A stretch of 64,000 bases of DNA from Chrysopilus asiliformis (taxonomy: Eukaryota; Arthropoda; Insecta; Diptera; Rhagionidae): assembly GCA_964034945.1 (NCBI GenBank), contig OZ035963.1, forward strand, positions 36,208,361 through 36,272,360. The letters run 5' to 3'. Shown piece by piece: positions 23,653-34,645 of the stretch (positions within the stretch are counted from its first letter, which is position 1; each line of letters begins with the position of its first letter). The translations under genes were made by a program, and so were the position numbers. The notes beneath the pieces were generated by a model, which was not told the DNA's origin, searched no databases, and saw nothing but the letters and a program-made list of their open reading frames with translations.

Positions 23653-23911
23653 TAGCCGTATGGGTGAAACCGAATATCTCAAAAATGGTGCATCTTATCA
23701 AAAAAGTGCAAGAACTAAAGTTATTTAGGATATGATTCTACATAAAACTCCCATACATCAAAATCTGATTGGAATAAATTAAAAAAAAATCTAATTAGAA
23801 AGTTTGACTTCAAACTGGAATTTTGATACAACTGTTCGCCGTTCACTTAAATCACCATACGGATTTTCAATAATTGTCAGATTGGCAATTATAGCTTTTG
23901 TTATGTTTTAA
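23653..23911 (+). mobile_element. Deleted Helentron-like repeat
   Basis: It joins the 5' end (CCGTATGGGTGAAACC) directly to the 3' half (GGTGCATCTTATCAAAAAAG to TTTTGTTATG). The microsatellite and its flanks are missing. Confidence 0.7.
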
Positions 23912-23919
23912 ATAAAAAT

Positions 23920-25140
23920 TTGTTTCCTTAATTTCCTTTTCACTAAAATATCTTACTTAAATATCTATTGGCGATCGTTGTAGGCGGATCCACGTTTTCT
24001 GGCCGTCTCTACAAGACAGACACCTGCTTTTTTTCATACTTTTTAGTATAAAATAAATGTTGGGTAAAGAAACACGTAAATCAATATTTTAATCACACCC
24101 AATCAATTGTGTCACCAACATAAAATCTCAGTGGAAGAAATGCTCCCCCATGGCCCATGAGTACTCATATATGATGCTCATTCGTGATTTTCTTGGAATT
24201 TTTTGGGAAACTTTTGGAAAATTGTTGGTGAGAGGAAGAGGAGGGGAAAAGGAGGAAAAATTCTTCTCTCTCCTCCCTCCTTCACCACTCTTTTCCCCCA
24301 AATTTCTCACACTTACTCATCCCGCCGCCTTCCACCACCTCTTTTTCCTCTCCCAATATCTCTAACGATGTAAAATCTAGCAGGAGAGGAAGATTGAGGG
24401 GATTGAACCATAGGTGGTAAATATGTAAAATGTCCTTCCTGTTGTTGTACTGAACACAACACAATAAATTTCAGCTCGATATCTTGAGCGATGTGGAATC
24501 TAGCAGGAGAGGGTGTATGAAGGTAACTTACAACAGCACCTAATCAGGAACTTTCTCTTTGAAATGACGAAAATCGGTCAACCCAGTAAAAAGTTGTGTG
24601 TGAACATACATAAACCAATACATAGGAGTCGAAATGAGAACTTTTTGGAAGTCGATTAAAAAGTCACTAACAACAAAGAGGGAGAAATAAATTGTAAAAT
24701 TTCTCAGTATTCAAATTAAAAGAATCTTAGTTTTGTAACACACATTTATTATCTCTTTATTTAAATTTAAAAATAAACATAAAAACGAATAGAGACCATT
24801 TTTTGTAGGTTCGGGTGGGACAGAAATTGCCACTGTTCTAGATTATTCAAAAAATCTCAGAAATTAATGAACCAAATTTCGCCGTCATATAGCTTATATG
24901 CTCACACAATAAAAGTTACAATAACTTTATTACGGGCAGTATTTTTTATAGAGTGGGACAAAAAGGGATTTTTTTTAAAATTATTAAACGAACAATACCA
25001 GGCCGCATTTTACAGGTCATTTACAAATTATTTCAGCGCCGAAAACCATTAAGTTGTCCCACAACAAAGCGCCATGCGGCGCGGCCAGAGCGGCAGGGCG
25101 ACAGCCGCAGTAATTTCCTAAACCCCAATTACGCGGTGCG
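23920..25140. other. Intronic repeats of unknown class
   Basis: 24390-24660 resembles 43240-43380 plus 44535-44670 (shared TTGTACTGAACACAA, CAGGAACTTTCTC, AAATCGGTCAACCCAGTAAA), so it is a dispersed repeat. 25055-25110 is a short GC-rich patch. Confidence 0.45.
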
Positions 25141-25155
25141 AAGTCGGCAAGAAAG

Positions 25156-25265
25156 GCGCGTTTGCGCGTACTATTCTTTAAAAAATAAGTTGCAGTAAAC
25201 CTACTTAAACCGTAGAAATTCTGGGACTTAAATTATTTAAGTTTAATATGTGGTGCAAACGGCAT
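25156..25265. mobile_element. Small MITE, GTTTGCGCGTACTATTC family
   Basis: It matches 40659-40784 nearly throughout (CTACTTAAACCGTAGAAATT, CTGGGACTTAAAT) and ends in the inverted TGCAAACGGC. Confidence 0.65.
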
Positions 25266-25346
25266 TAAGAGATTGACTTTAGTCTATATTTTCAAAAAAA
25301 AAATATGTAAAATTTTATACATTTTGTCCTTTTTTTTACATTTTAG

Positions 25347-25429
25347 CACTGAATCTGGTTGGGATAATCCTTTTAGACCCGGAGGAGATCTTTCCAGGGA
25401 GGCGGACGAGATTGTTAATATGATAAAGG
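25347..25429 (+). CDS. CaaX-box protein gene, second visible exon
   Basis: The exon is bounded by ttttag at 25341-25346 and a gtaag donor from 25430. It completes the split codon from the previous exon and encodes the most conserved-looking part of the protein, an aromatic/acidic stretch (GWDNPFRP, then GGDLSREADEIVNMIKG). The pattern suggests a short amphipathic helix and a protein-interaction motif. It ends in phase 1 (G|GC), which the exon at 29340 completes as glycine. The flanking introns of 3,110 and 3,910 bp are made largely of repeats. The function is unknown to me. Confidence 0.8.
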
Positions 25430-26460
25430 GTAAGTTTTAAATATTGTATAAAACATGATTCATTATTATTTGCTATACTGTAGTTAATTTTTTTTAAAGT
25501 AATTTTATTCATGCAATTTAGTTGAAGAATTTAGTTGTTGAAGATTTGTCAATAATTGTTGATATAATACTCTCATAAATCTACGATTTTTACCCCCGAC
25601 GCACAGTGTGTCGCGTAGAACAACCTAGCTGGACAAAATTATTTTTCGGCAGTGTTGCATTCGTATCAATTAGTATGTTAGTATGAAAATAATATAAATC
25701 ATTTTTCTAATGTTTTCTTTATTATTTTTTAAGGAAATTAGTTACAGGATTATGAAGTTATAAAAATTCAAAAAAAATACTAAAATAACCTAAAAATCCA
25801 TAATACAAGAAATGTAAGAATCGTAGTATCTTAAAATACATTTTTTTTACATTGAATACAATATTCATATTAATAAAATAATTTTATGAGTAACGTTACC
25901 CATCGGAATCCGAGGTATCAGTTATCAGTAAAGGTTTTCTTAAAAAAAAACAAAAAAATATAGTTGTACTTGAGTGTGCTGGCTAAAATTTATACTATTA
26001 TAAAGAAAAATGATGCAGCTAGAATATATGCAAAATTTAGCCCGGGTACATGTGGGTACATATTATTTCCAGACTTTGAAATTTGTGAAACAAAGAAAAA
26101 ATAACATGTATTTTACCTATACTTTCAACACATTCTTTCATATTATTTGAATAACATACAAATTAATATCAATTGAAAAAAATATATTACTTGCCCTCAG
26201 AAATAAGATCTATTAATAAAAATATTTCACAATTGCAAACTGACACAGTAAGCTGGTGCACAAAGTATCGCGAAAATGTGACTGGCGTATAATTACAATT
26301 GCACTTAACAATTGACTCAACTTCAAATCCTTATCTTTAATTACCGTTAGATGTTAGACATAAACAATAGTCGGTTTTGGAAGTTTGAAGGTGTTGTTTA
26401 CATCAGTTTTTAGCTCATTGGTGGGAATCTGGTAATGACTTTTGTCCAACTAGATTGGTC
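25430..26460. other. Intron sequence, nothing recognised
   Basis: AT-rich, without open frames or clear repeats. Confidence 0.4.
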
Positions 26461-26461
26461 A

Positions 26462-26790
26462 GATGACACACTGTGCGACGGAAGGGAGATAGTAAATGCG
26501 TTTGGCTTTTTGTGCGTCCTTCCCTCATAACTTTTGAACCACTCAACCGATTTCGGTCCCGTTTTAGGCATTCGGCTGGATATGGGTGCCGAATCGTTCT
26601 TGCGTTTAAAAATTCCCCCTTCCCCCCTCAATTTAAACCCTCTCTCCTTGTATCTCCTGATCCACTGAACCGATTCCGATCCCGCTTTCGCCATTCGGTT
26701 GTAAATAATAAAAGGAATATTTTAGTGTACAACAGTTCCCCCTCCCCTCTCAATTTACACCCCCTCTCCTTGTATCTTTTGATCCAACAA
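26462..26790 (+). repeat. Repeat with three tandem units of about 110-120 bp
   Basis: Units share CTTGTATCT-(T/C)-TGATCCA, CCGATTyCGrTCCCG and CCCCyTCCCCyCTCAATTTA. The same unit occurs at about 19640-19760. It is probably the inner array of a Helitron-like element. Confidence 0.55.
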
Positions 26791-26884
26791 AAATTGTTAA
26801 TCTTTAAATAATTATTACAATACAAAATGGTTACCAAAAAACTTTAAATTCAATCGAACATAAAAAGTTTGTTCTCTGTTATAT

Positions 26885-27790
26885 TTAAAAAGAGTGAAAA
26901 AAACAAAATAAAAATTTTGAAAAACCTCCGACTAAAGAAAAAACCCTAAAAAATGGAAACGCTCCTGAATAAAAAAAAACCTTTAAAAACGATAAAATAA
27001 TCATTACAGTAAATTTAAAATTTGTGTGTGTCGGGAAAGCCTATTGGTCGTTGAATTTGTGTGAATTTGGACTATAATCTAGAGAATAAACAATGGGACG
27101 TGTAAAAATGGCCGCCGAGCTGAAAAATCAGTAAGAAGAGCTTTAAAAATTTAATTCTTTGCCACAAATAATTAGTAAAATAACTGAAATCGGTCAATAT
27201 CAATAAAAAAACTCATATCAAAATTTGGAAAGTTGTAGTTGTTGACACGCCATCATGTGTCTATAATATAGAGAGTGGACATCCGGACTTGTACAAATGG
27301 CCGCCGAGCTGAAAAACGAGCGCGGAAAGCTTTAAAAATGTCGTTATTGGTCACATTATCAAAATAACGGAAATCGCTTAATATAAGTAAAAAACTCATG
27401 TCTAGTCGCTCTAGTTCGGATGTCCACTCTCTATATTATGGGCTCTATACACACATGCTGGTGTCATAACCCCGACGTTCGCCTCATCTGTTTGGGGCAT
27501 AACTGTCGAGATATTTAAATTACTGAGGTCAACCCTAATAATAAAAAAAAAATCATTTAAAAAGGATAAACTAATATAATCATTGGAGTAAATTTAAAAT
27601 TGGTTTGCATCAGGACAACTTTGCTCCACAAATTCAACGACCAATAGGCTTTCCCGACGCACACAAATTTTAAATTTACTGTAATTATTTTATCGTTTTT
27701 AAAGGATTTTTTTTATTCAGGAGTTTTTCAATTTTTTAGGGTTTTTCTTTAGTCGGAATTTTTCAAAATTTTTATTTTGTTTTTTTAGTC
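26885..27790. mobile_element. Large imperfect palindrome with a nested MITE
   Basis: 26885-27063 is complementary to 27628-27790 (AAGCCTATTGGTCGTTGAAT and its complement). Closer to the centre, 27241-27262 pairs with 27440-27470. At the centre, 27263-27439 is a TIR element. Confidence 0.65.
27263..27439. mobile_element. 177-bp MITE, GAGAGTGGACATCCG ends
   Basis: ATAATATAGAGAGTGGACAT is exactly inverted at the right end. Diverged relatives lie at 27085-27240 and about 2200-2440. Confidence 0.75.
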
Positions 27791-27799
27791 TGCTCACAG

Positions 27800-28515
27800 G
27801 TTTTCTAATTCACATATTAGACATATCCATTAAAATCACATATCACCGACTCTCAAATTAGATAAAACGATGTTAATGTTATTATTAATATGTCAAAATG
27901 ATTCTATGCATAAATTTATAAAATCTCAAAATTACTCACTATTTTCATATATTTTTAACTGACCTTATATAGTTGATTTAGGAAAATGAATTCATCCTCG
28001 GTTGTAAAACATATATGGCTAAAAATCATTAAGCAAATTATGCATATGTTTAAGGATCATAATAAAGTCTTCATAGAAAGATTACTTTCTTTATTTTTCC
28101 CTCCAATTATTTGAGTTCGATAAATATTGTTTCTGTGTTGAATATTCCAAATTTATAAAATAACAATTTAAAATAAATATTGCTACTCAAATCTCTGAAC
28201 TCGTGAAACCATGTCTTCATGCTCCAAACCATGTCTTAATACACCAATCTTATTTTTATTAATGATGACATTTCCTGAAATACGGAATGCAGCTTTCTTC
28301 CAAAGCCAAAAAACGACATTTTCTCAAATTTCTTTTCTTATTAAATTCTGAGCGGGAATTTAAAAATAGTGGGGACCTTCTTGTGGAACTCTTCAAAGAA
28401 AATTTCTTCGGCCGCAAATTCTTCTTTCCTAAATTCTAATTTTTTCCAAATTCTTCAATAAAAAAACATCCTCTGGTTTTAAATTCTTAAGTTCGCCGAT
28501 TCATATATTTAATTT
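27800..28515. other. Intron sequence, nothing recognised
   Basis: AT-rich, without open frames or repeats I could place. Confidence 0.4.
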
Positions 28516-28519
28516 TTTT

Positions 28520-29072
28520 TTATACCCGTATGGTGAAACCAAAGGGTATATTAACTTTGCCTTACCGTTTGTAAAGCCAAGATCCCGTCATCGCACAAAA
28601 AAAATGAATTACACCAGTGTGTTTAGAATGATAAAAAAAATTGAATTTTGCATGTCCGTCCGTCTGTCTGTCTGTCCGTCTGTCTGTGGCGCGGATTGCG
28701 GGCGCACGGATTGAGCTAGAGACTTGAAATTTTGCGTGGATCCGTTTTTCGTAAAATGCGGGGCTAAGTTCGTTAATGGGCAAAAATGGACCATTAGAGG
28801 GGGTACCCCCCATACGAACGAAATCGTTTTTTGTGAATATCTCAAAAACGGTGCATCTTATCAAAAAAGTCCAAGAACAAAAGTTATTTAGGATATGATT
28901 CTACATAAAACTCCCATACATCAAAATCCGATTGGAATAAATTTTAAAAAATCTTATTGGAAAGTTTGACTTCAAATTGGAATTTTGGTATAACTGTTCG
29001 AATTTTGATACGAATATCACCATACGGGTCTCCAATGATTGCCAGATTGGCAATTATAGCTTTTGTTATGTT
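28520..29072 (+). mobile_element. Helentron-like DINE-1/mini-me repeat, complete
   Basis: The parts run in order: TATACCCGTATGGTGAAACC, (GTCY)n at about 28653-28687, the GGGGGTACCCCCCATACG palindrome, the inverted CACCATACGGGT, the hairpin ATTGCCAGATTGGCAAT and the end CTTTTGTTATG. It lies in the second intron of the CaaX gene. Confidence 0.85.
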
Positions 29073-29339
29073 TATTAATATAAGACAACTGTTTAATATT
29101 TTAAAAGGAATTTCCCCATAATCCGTCTAGACTCTTCGACAAGTAAAACCAAAGTCCTCTAAATTTTCACCCCGACTTCACGGATTAAAAATAAAGTAAA
29201 AAAAAATGTTGTCACACTGGCATACTACAACATCTATCCCTGAGAGGCATTTAGCCTTACTTTAACCTATATAAGTTTTTTTTTATAAGATAACAGAATA
29301 AATTATTAAAATATTAAATTACAAAAATAATTCTTTTAG

Positions 29340-29464
29340 GCGGAAAGCCAATTACTCCAACTGGTGACAACCAATCAATTGCTAATGGAAGCGCACAAAA
29401 GGAGATAGGCAAACATTGTGGCGAAAATGGCGCAGCCGCTGAAGAGTTGGCGACAAAAAATGAG
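29340..29464 (+). CDS. CaaX-box protein gene, third visible exon
   Basis: The acceptor ttcttttag ends at 29339 and a gt donor lies at 29465. The frame continues as GGKPITPTGDNQS, followed by a low-complexity, Ala/Glu/Asn-rich segment ending in ATKNE. The exon leaves in phase 0. It carries no stop codon in the chosen frame, whereas the other frames and the flanking 200 bp are full of stops. The segment looks intrinsically disordered, a linker between the helix-like part and the lipidated tail. Confidence 0.78.
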
Positions 29465-29689
29465 GTTTGTATAAAAGCTATAACATACACGAATTCAATC
29501 AATGATGTTAATATAGTTTAAATTTATTATGCTGGAAAATTTAAAATATTTGGGGAAGAACAATTATTCATTTGATACAGTTTATTTTTTTTTCTTTTTA
29601 GTACATTAAAAAAACTTTTTTAATTCTTTTTTTATTCTTTTGTATAATTCTTATTTTTAGTCATTTTGTATTTGATTAGTAAGACTAAA

Positions 29690-30022
29690 AATCAAAAATG
29701 ACGTCTGTCTTCCGCCACGGTTGTTCATTAAAAACTCCTCACAATTACGAAAAAAATGATGTATGCGTCAGCCATTTTGTTTTTTCTCGAGATCGAAATA
29801 TGGGTTTATGATTCTTTTTTCAAGCCCATTAATTTAAGACTACACATGGTGGGTTCTTCATTTGTACAATTCTAGCCTAATGGCGTTATACGTTCGCCAT
29901 TTTGTTATCTGTTGAGTTTCCAATATACGCTGATAAGTCTTCTCTGAAGTTCTTTCATTTGAGACTCTACACGATGATTACTGCATTTGTTCGATTAACA
30001 CAAAATGGCGTCTGCCGGCCGC
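29690..30022. repeat. Degenerate tandem repeat, about 128-bp period
   Basis: About 2.5 units with the shared order GGCGT...CGCCATTTTGTT...TTTCAAG/TTTCATTTrAGACT...ACACGATG. It sits directly before the family B repeat at 30029. Confidence 0.5.
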
Positions 30023-30028
30023 AATTAT

Positions 30029-30872
30029 GTTTTTACTTTCTTCTACGGAGTATAATAAAGTATTGTATTCATGAAAAATTTCGACCTCTTAATTTTGCCT
30101 AAAAACATTTCCCGACCACTCCTGAGTCGATTGGAGTCATATTAAAAAAATGTCGTTCTGTCTGTCAGTCTCTCTGTCAGTCTGTGTACAATATTTCTCA
30201 AAAACTAATAGAGCTAGCGCCATGAAATTTTATAGGGATGTTGGGTCCTGAAATGGAACGATCCTATCAACTTTCGGTGGAATCCGTTAACCGGAAGTAT
30301 CCAAAATGGCGGTTTTTCAAAAATCGCAATTTTGTTTTTCTCGATTTACTCCCAAACTACGCGTTTTTAGTGGCCTTAAGTATGACAAAACTTGGAGAAA
30401 ATAAAATTTCCCACACTTTTGTCTTTAGCTATAACTCGATATATCAACCTGTTATCGAGATAAACCGTTATTTCCAAAAAAAAAAACAGTTTTTTGCGAT
30501 TATCTCGAAAATTAACGGGTTTTTGCTGACTGAATGTATGAAGTGAATTAATGAGAATGGCATTCTGCACAATTTTGTCTTTATATTTTCATTAATATGT
30601 ATAAAAACAATTTTTTTCGAATAATTTGCAAACTAACGGTTTTTTGACAAATCAGTTAAAAGAATAATTAAAGATGTTAACATTTTCTACATTTTTGCCA
30701 TTTACCGTAAATTGATATTTTTTATAGTTCTCAAGTTATCTCTAATTTTGTACGTTTTTGATATTTTTGAATAGACCAAGAATTTATTGAGAGGTCGTCT
30801 TAGGTTGACAACGCGACAGGGCTCTAGCGTAAATTGCGCAGGGTCGTAGATTTTGTAGAAGAAAGTTTTGTG
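30029..30872 (+). mobile_element. GTCY-microsatellite repeat, family B, uninterrupted 3' part
   Basis: It is collinear with 20078-21555 but has a short array and no MITE. GTCGTCTTAGGTTGACAACG at 30793-30812 shows the empty site for the insertion at 21018. Lies in the third intron of the CaaX gene. Confidence 0.8.
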
Positions 30873-31662
30873 TTTGGCAGGCAAGAAAAGTAGTGGATTG
30901 GATTGTCGTAACAGAGTTAAACTGATTTCAAGAGTAAGCTTTCAACCTGGGCACATTCGACTCTTTACTCAAACCTTCGGCTTCGGCCAAACTTCAGCTT
31001 GATTGTGGCCGAAGTGGTCAACTTTGTAAAAACTAAATTCTCAAGAAAAACCCGCCATATTTGCGAAATCAATTAAATTTCACCAAAAGTTTACGAAAAA
31101 TTGGAAGTCTCTCAGTTAATTTTAGAGAAATCTTGTACACAGCCTAACTGACAGGCAGAAAGCGATCCAACGGTGCTCGGAAAATTTGTCTAATCAAAAG
31201 CACAAATGTATAAGTTTATGAAACCAATGTCAAGTACCCAACACTCGTATTCTTTTAGTCGTGCAAGTCGAATCGTCAGTCACACGGCAATTGAAAAGAT
31301 CAATCATGTCTCAGTGGCAGTCATCAACGGAGCCTTAGGGATAAATATGGCTCTTTTTTCTAAAGTATTGTGAATTAAAACAAGAGACAATAGGTCATAT
31401 GCATAAAAATTAGAGTTTACTTTACTTTGCTAAATTTACACATTTTGGAGTAAATGCTCAGTTTAGTATGCGAAAAAATTAGAAATGAGTATTAAGTATT
31501 CGAACACCTTTATTGGTATGCATAAAAGGTCACTATGTGAGTATTTACTCCCGAAAGTCTGAGTAAGGTCTGCAGCATACTCAAAGACGTTTACTCCATA
31601 AAAAAAAACTTTTTTATTGAAATTTTTCAATATTTTGTGGAATTCGGTGCATATATTGTGGA

Positions 31663-31850
31663 AAATGGATTCAAATGCTTATTCGTTACCTATGACAGCT
31701 GAAAAAGATTTGGATAGTGATGAGGATAATAATCCAAAAGTCTATAAAAAACGTCGTTTGGGTGACGAAAATAATTTTAAAGACTTATATCGCTTCAAAC
31801 TTGAAAATGTGAATTTTTTTGCAATTGCAAACCATATAAGAACTGAATAA
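31663..31850 (+). pseudogene. Probable Harbinger transposase N-terminal fragment
   Basis: An open frame of about 60 residues starts MDSNAYSLPMTAEKD, has an acidic stretch and a KKRR cluster, and ends FKDLYRFKLENVNFFAIANH. The Tyr-Arg-Phe helix resembles the region just before the HARBI1-type nuclease domain. The domain itself is missing. The call rests mainly on its place inside the Harbinger ends. Confidence 0.45.
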
Positions 31851-31866
31851 AGTAACAAAAGAAAGT

Positions 31867-32902
31867 TTAAAAATTTAAAAAAAAGTTTAATTTTCCGTCT
31901 TTTTTATCTTTTATCATTTTAAATTTTGCTGAAATTAATTTTTGTTTTTGATCCAGGATCTCCATTTCTCTATGATGCCGTTGTTTTTGTTGCTCACGTT
32001 GCTCTTGCAGTACCGTTTTCTGTAGTTTTATTACATCTAACTGTGCCTCAAGAATAACGCCCTGCAACTCTTTTAAATCGCGTTTTATAGCACCACTCTA
32101 CTAAAGATAATTTTAAGAAAAGAAATATTTTTTACATATGTAATATAAAATATTACCGATTTTGCAGCTGTAGACCTATTATTTTTGGATGCATTCGTCG
32201 CAGAACTTTCGATTTCTAAATCGACAGTCTCTATAACCACCTCATCTTCTTTCGGTTTTGGTGACATATCTAAGACTAGCGGTGCTGATCCCTTCTCCTG
32301 AATATCGGAATTGCTCTGTCCAATTGATAATCCATCTTAAAAAAAATTTAGAACTCAATTAAATAAATTAATTACATAATACATTTTGAAAATAAATAAC
32401 TTACATGGCACTTTTGAAATACTGGGATTGTCCACACCTCCTAGCATCTCAAATAATATTGCTTCGGACGCGGTCAAAATAATTGCTTCATTGCCAGTTT
32501 TTTTAATGTCTACCCTAATCTTAAGTCTGGCCTTCATGTTGTGTAATTTCTTCTTAATTTGGTCCGAAGTCATTGAGATGCCATGTTGGACCATTAATTC
32601 ATTGGCCATAGTGTTCGCTGCAGCTTCTTTTTGACTTTTTGCTAGCGGGGTCTGGGATTTTTCCAACAAAATTTGACCAATCTTCTTGACAATTTCAATA
32701 AATTTTAAGTCCTCATCTGTTTTTTTAAGTATCCGTGACCGTTTGATAGGCAATTTTTTACTTGAAAAAAAAACTTATTTAAAGAAAATAATCCTCTTCT
32801 ACATATTCCGTGTGGAAAATTATTTCCTCATATAAAAAATAGAAACTTACCTCCATAATCCTCTTCCACATATTCTGTGTCGAAAACTTCAAAATTGTCC
32901 AT
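31867..32902 (-). CDS. Myb/SANT-like DNA-binding protein of a Harbinger element (4 exons)
   Basis: The gene reads from ATG at 32902 to a stop at 31867. Proposed exons are 32902-32851, about 32760-32405, 32335-32157 and 32097-31867, with introns of 59-90 bp and GT/AG ends. The predicted protein is about 275 residues. It has an acidic start (MDNFEVFDTEYVEEDYG), a trihelix Myb/SANT-like domain (KKTDEDLKFIEIVKKI to QIKKKLHNMKARLK), an acidic linker, and a C-terminal Lys/Gln/Glu-rich helix likely to form a coiled coil. In Harbinger elements such proteins bind the ends and bring the transposase to the nucleus. The first junction is unsure: a 26-bp duplication (32790-32815 versus 32856-32884) lies there, and the nearest acceptor is out of frame, while one 13 bp upstream keeps the frame. 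No stop or frameshift occurs in the three long exons. Confidence 0.75.
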
Positions 32903-33403
32903 TTCACTCAACAATATTTCAAATTGTATAATATAATTCAAAATGACAACTAAATCATGGGTCTATAATATGAGCAAATTCTCATTTCGAATTTTCGAAC
33001 TTAGTTGAGCAAAGTAAACTGTTTAGCATAGCAATTTAAGCAAATGCTCAAGTAGTTTACTTTGCTCGCATAACTTTGCTCGTGAGTAAACCCTGATTTT
33101 TATGCATATGGGCTCCTATCGCTAGTCCTCAACACCAAATTTTAACAATAATAATGTTTTTTTTGATTAGATTAGACAAATTATTAATTTCCTTAACTCA
33201 CGTTTTAGAAATGAACATGAACAGTTAGTACATATAAACTAAATTTGCTGTTAGTACATATAAACTAAATTGAAATGCAAACATTAAATTGTGTAGAAAT
33301 ATCAAAAAGTGGTACTATCTCACTTTCAACTCAAATATTCAAAGTTTTTCAAGTATTTTTGATACAACTTGTTCTCACATATTAATGTTAAATGATATTT
33401 TAG

Positions 33404-33613
33404 GTGTCGCAGGCGCATTCGATGCCAGCACAAAATGGTACAAAGTCACCCCAAATGAAATTAAATGCTGGAAACAAAACGAATGGTAGTACCAAAGCAT
33501 CTGCACCACAAACTCAGGTTTCGAATCAAGTACTACCAGGACCTATATCTGCGAGTCATGTCGTCATCGAGGACAAAAAGAAGAAAAAATGCACTTGCTG
33601 TGTTATTCAATAG
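33404..33613 (+). CDS. CaaX-box protein gene, terminal exon with prenylation signal
   Basis: The acceptor attttag ends at 33403 and the stop codon TAG is at 33611-33613. The exon encodes a disordered Gln/Asn/Ser/Thr/Lys-rich region and then the tail KKKKKCTCCVIQ. The last four residues form a CaaX box. In known CaaX proteins a terminal Gln favours farnesyltransferase, and upstream cysteines plus a lysine stretch act as the second membrane-targeting signal through palmitoylation and charge. The tail layout resembles that of paralemmins and of some Ras-type GTPases, but no GTPase motifs are present in the four exons (about 200 residues). The likely site of action is the cytoplasmic face of the plasma membrane or an endomembrane, which is inference from the tail alone. 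Confidence 0.82.
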   Translation: MSQAHSMPAQNGTKSPQMKLNAGNKTNGSTKASAPQTQVSNQVLPGPISASHVVIEDKKKKKCTCCVIQ

Positions 33614-33683
33614 GCAATAATTGATTTTCTATGTTTTATATATATATTTTTTTTAATTTATTTCACAAATATTATATTAAAAT

Positions 33684-33689
33684 AATAAA
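33684..33689 (+). promoter_or_regulatory. Putative polyadenylation signal of the CaaX gene
   Basis: The hexamer AATAAA lies about 70 nt after the stop codon. Because the region is very AT-rich, the match alone is weak, but its position is right for a short 3' UTR. Confidence 0.4.
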
Positions 33690-34645
33690 GATAAACTAAA
33701 TTAATTGAAAAGATTATTTTGACAACTCTAGTTTGAAAATATACCATGGCAGATATATACTAGATTTTTTAACTGTTTAGAACGTTTTAGAAATAATCAT
33801 TTTTTTTTAATTGTAATAATTTTATCTGAAGAAAGCAAGATTAAACTATGTTGCATAAAAATTTAGAGATGTCATTCTCTTTGTAAATTATTTTGATTGT
33901 GTTAAAATGTGAAAAAAGATAAACTATTGTACATCACACTTTCTTGTATTTATTAATGTAGTTAATATTAATTCTGAACACGATTTCAAAATATGGATTC
34001 TAGTTTGAACCCTTAATATTGGAAAAGATTAGATATTGAAATACAGTTTGATCTTTCTATATGGTATAACTACAAATTGTATAAACATACAGATGTTGCG
34101 CAGCAAACAATCTGATGTTAACGAACAATTTTACTTGGGACGCGACAAGCCGTCTTTGTTCAACAAAAAAAAATTGTTTTTTTTCAACAAAAATAAACAC
34201 ATGGTATTTTGTTAAACCAAAAAAACCATTCTGAAATTAACAATGCCTAATTTGTCAAAATGACAAAAAAATTGTTATATTTACAAATTTTTGTTCCTCA
34301 AACAATTCTTTTATCAATTTAACAAATATAATTTTGTATAATTCATCCAAACGTACGGGCTGTGCTGCAGACGCAATCTACGAAATCAATTTATGGTATT
34401 ATGACAACTTTTTATTCTTAAAAGAAGTTTTTTAGAAAAGGAACATCGAGTCTATCAATTTCGGAAGTTGAGGAACTAATTTTTGAAGAAAGTTTTTCAG
34501 AGGTATGACCATTATTAGAGGTTTTTATCATTAAAACTCCTTCCGATTGGTATTTTCCGACATGCCTATATATTGAAGACTGAAAATGGAATGGCAACAA
34601 ATTCTTGTTGGTTGAAAATTACAACTAAATCGTATCGTGGATCAT
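33690..34645. other. Region downstream of the CaaX gene
   Basis: AT-rich, without a gene. It may contain the rest of a longer 3' UTR. Confidence 0.4.

Larger units (their letters stand above)
31391..33115 (-). mobile_element. PIF/Harbinger-type element retaining its Myb/SANT gene
   Basis: The ends share CATATGCATAAAAAT-(T/C)-AG followed by GTTTACT, in inverse orientation. Inside is a minus-strand, intron-bearing Myb/SANT-like gene and, on the plus strand, only the beginning of a possible transposase (31663-31850). The transposase body is gone. Harbinger elements normally carry both genes, so this is an internally deleted copy. No clean target duplication was found. It lies in the third intron of the CaaX gene. 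Confidence 0.7.

Noticed and set aside
24150..24365. 71-residue frame over a GA/CT-rich tract
   Set aside because: Low-complexity sequence open on both strands.
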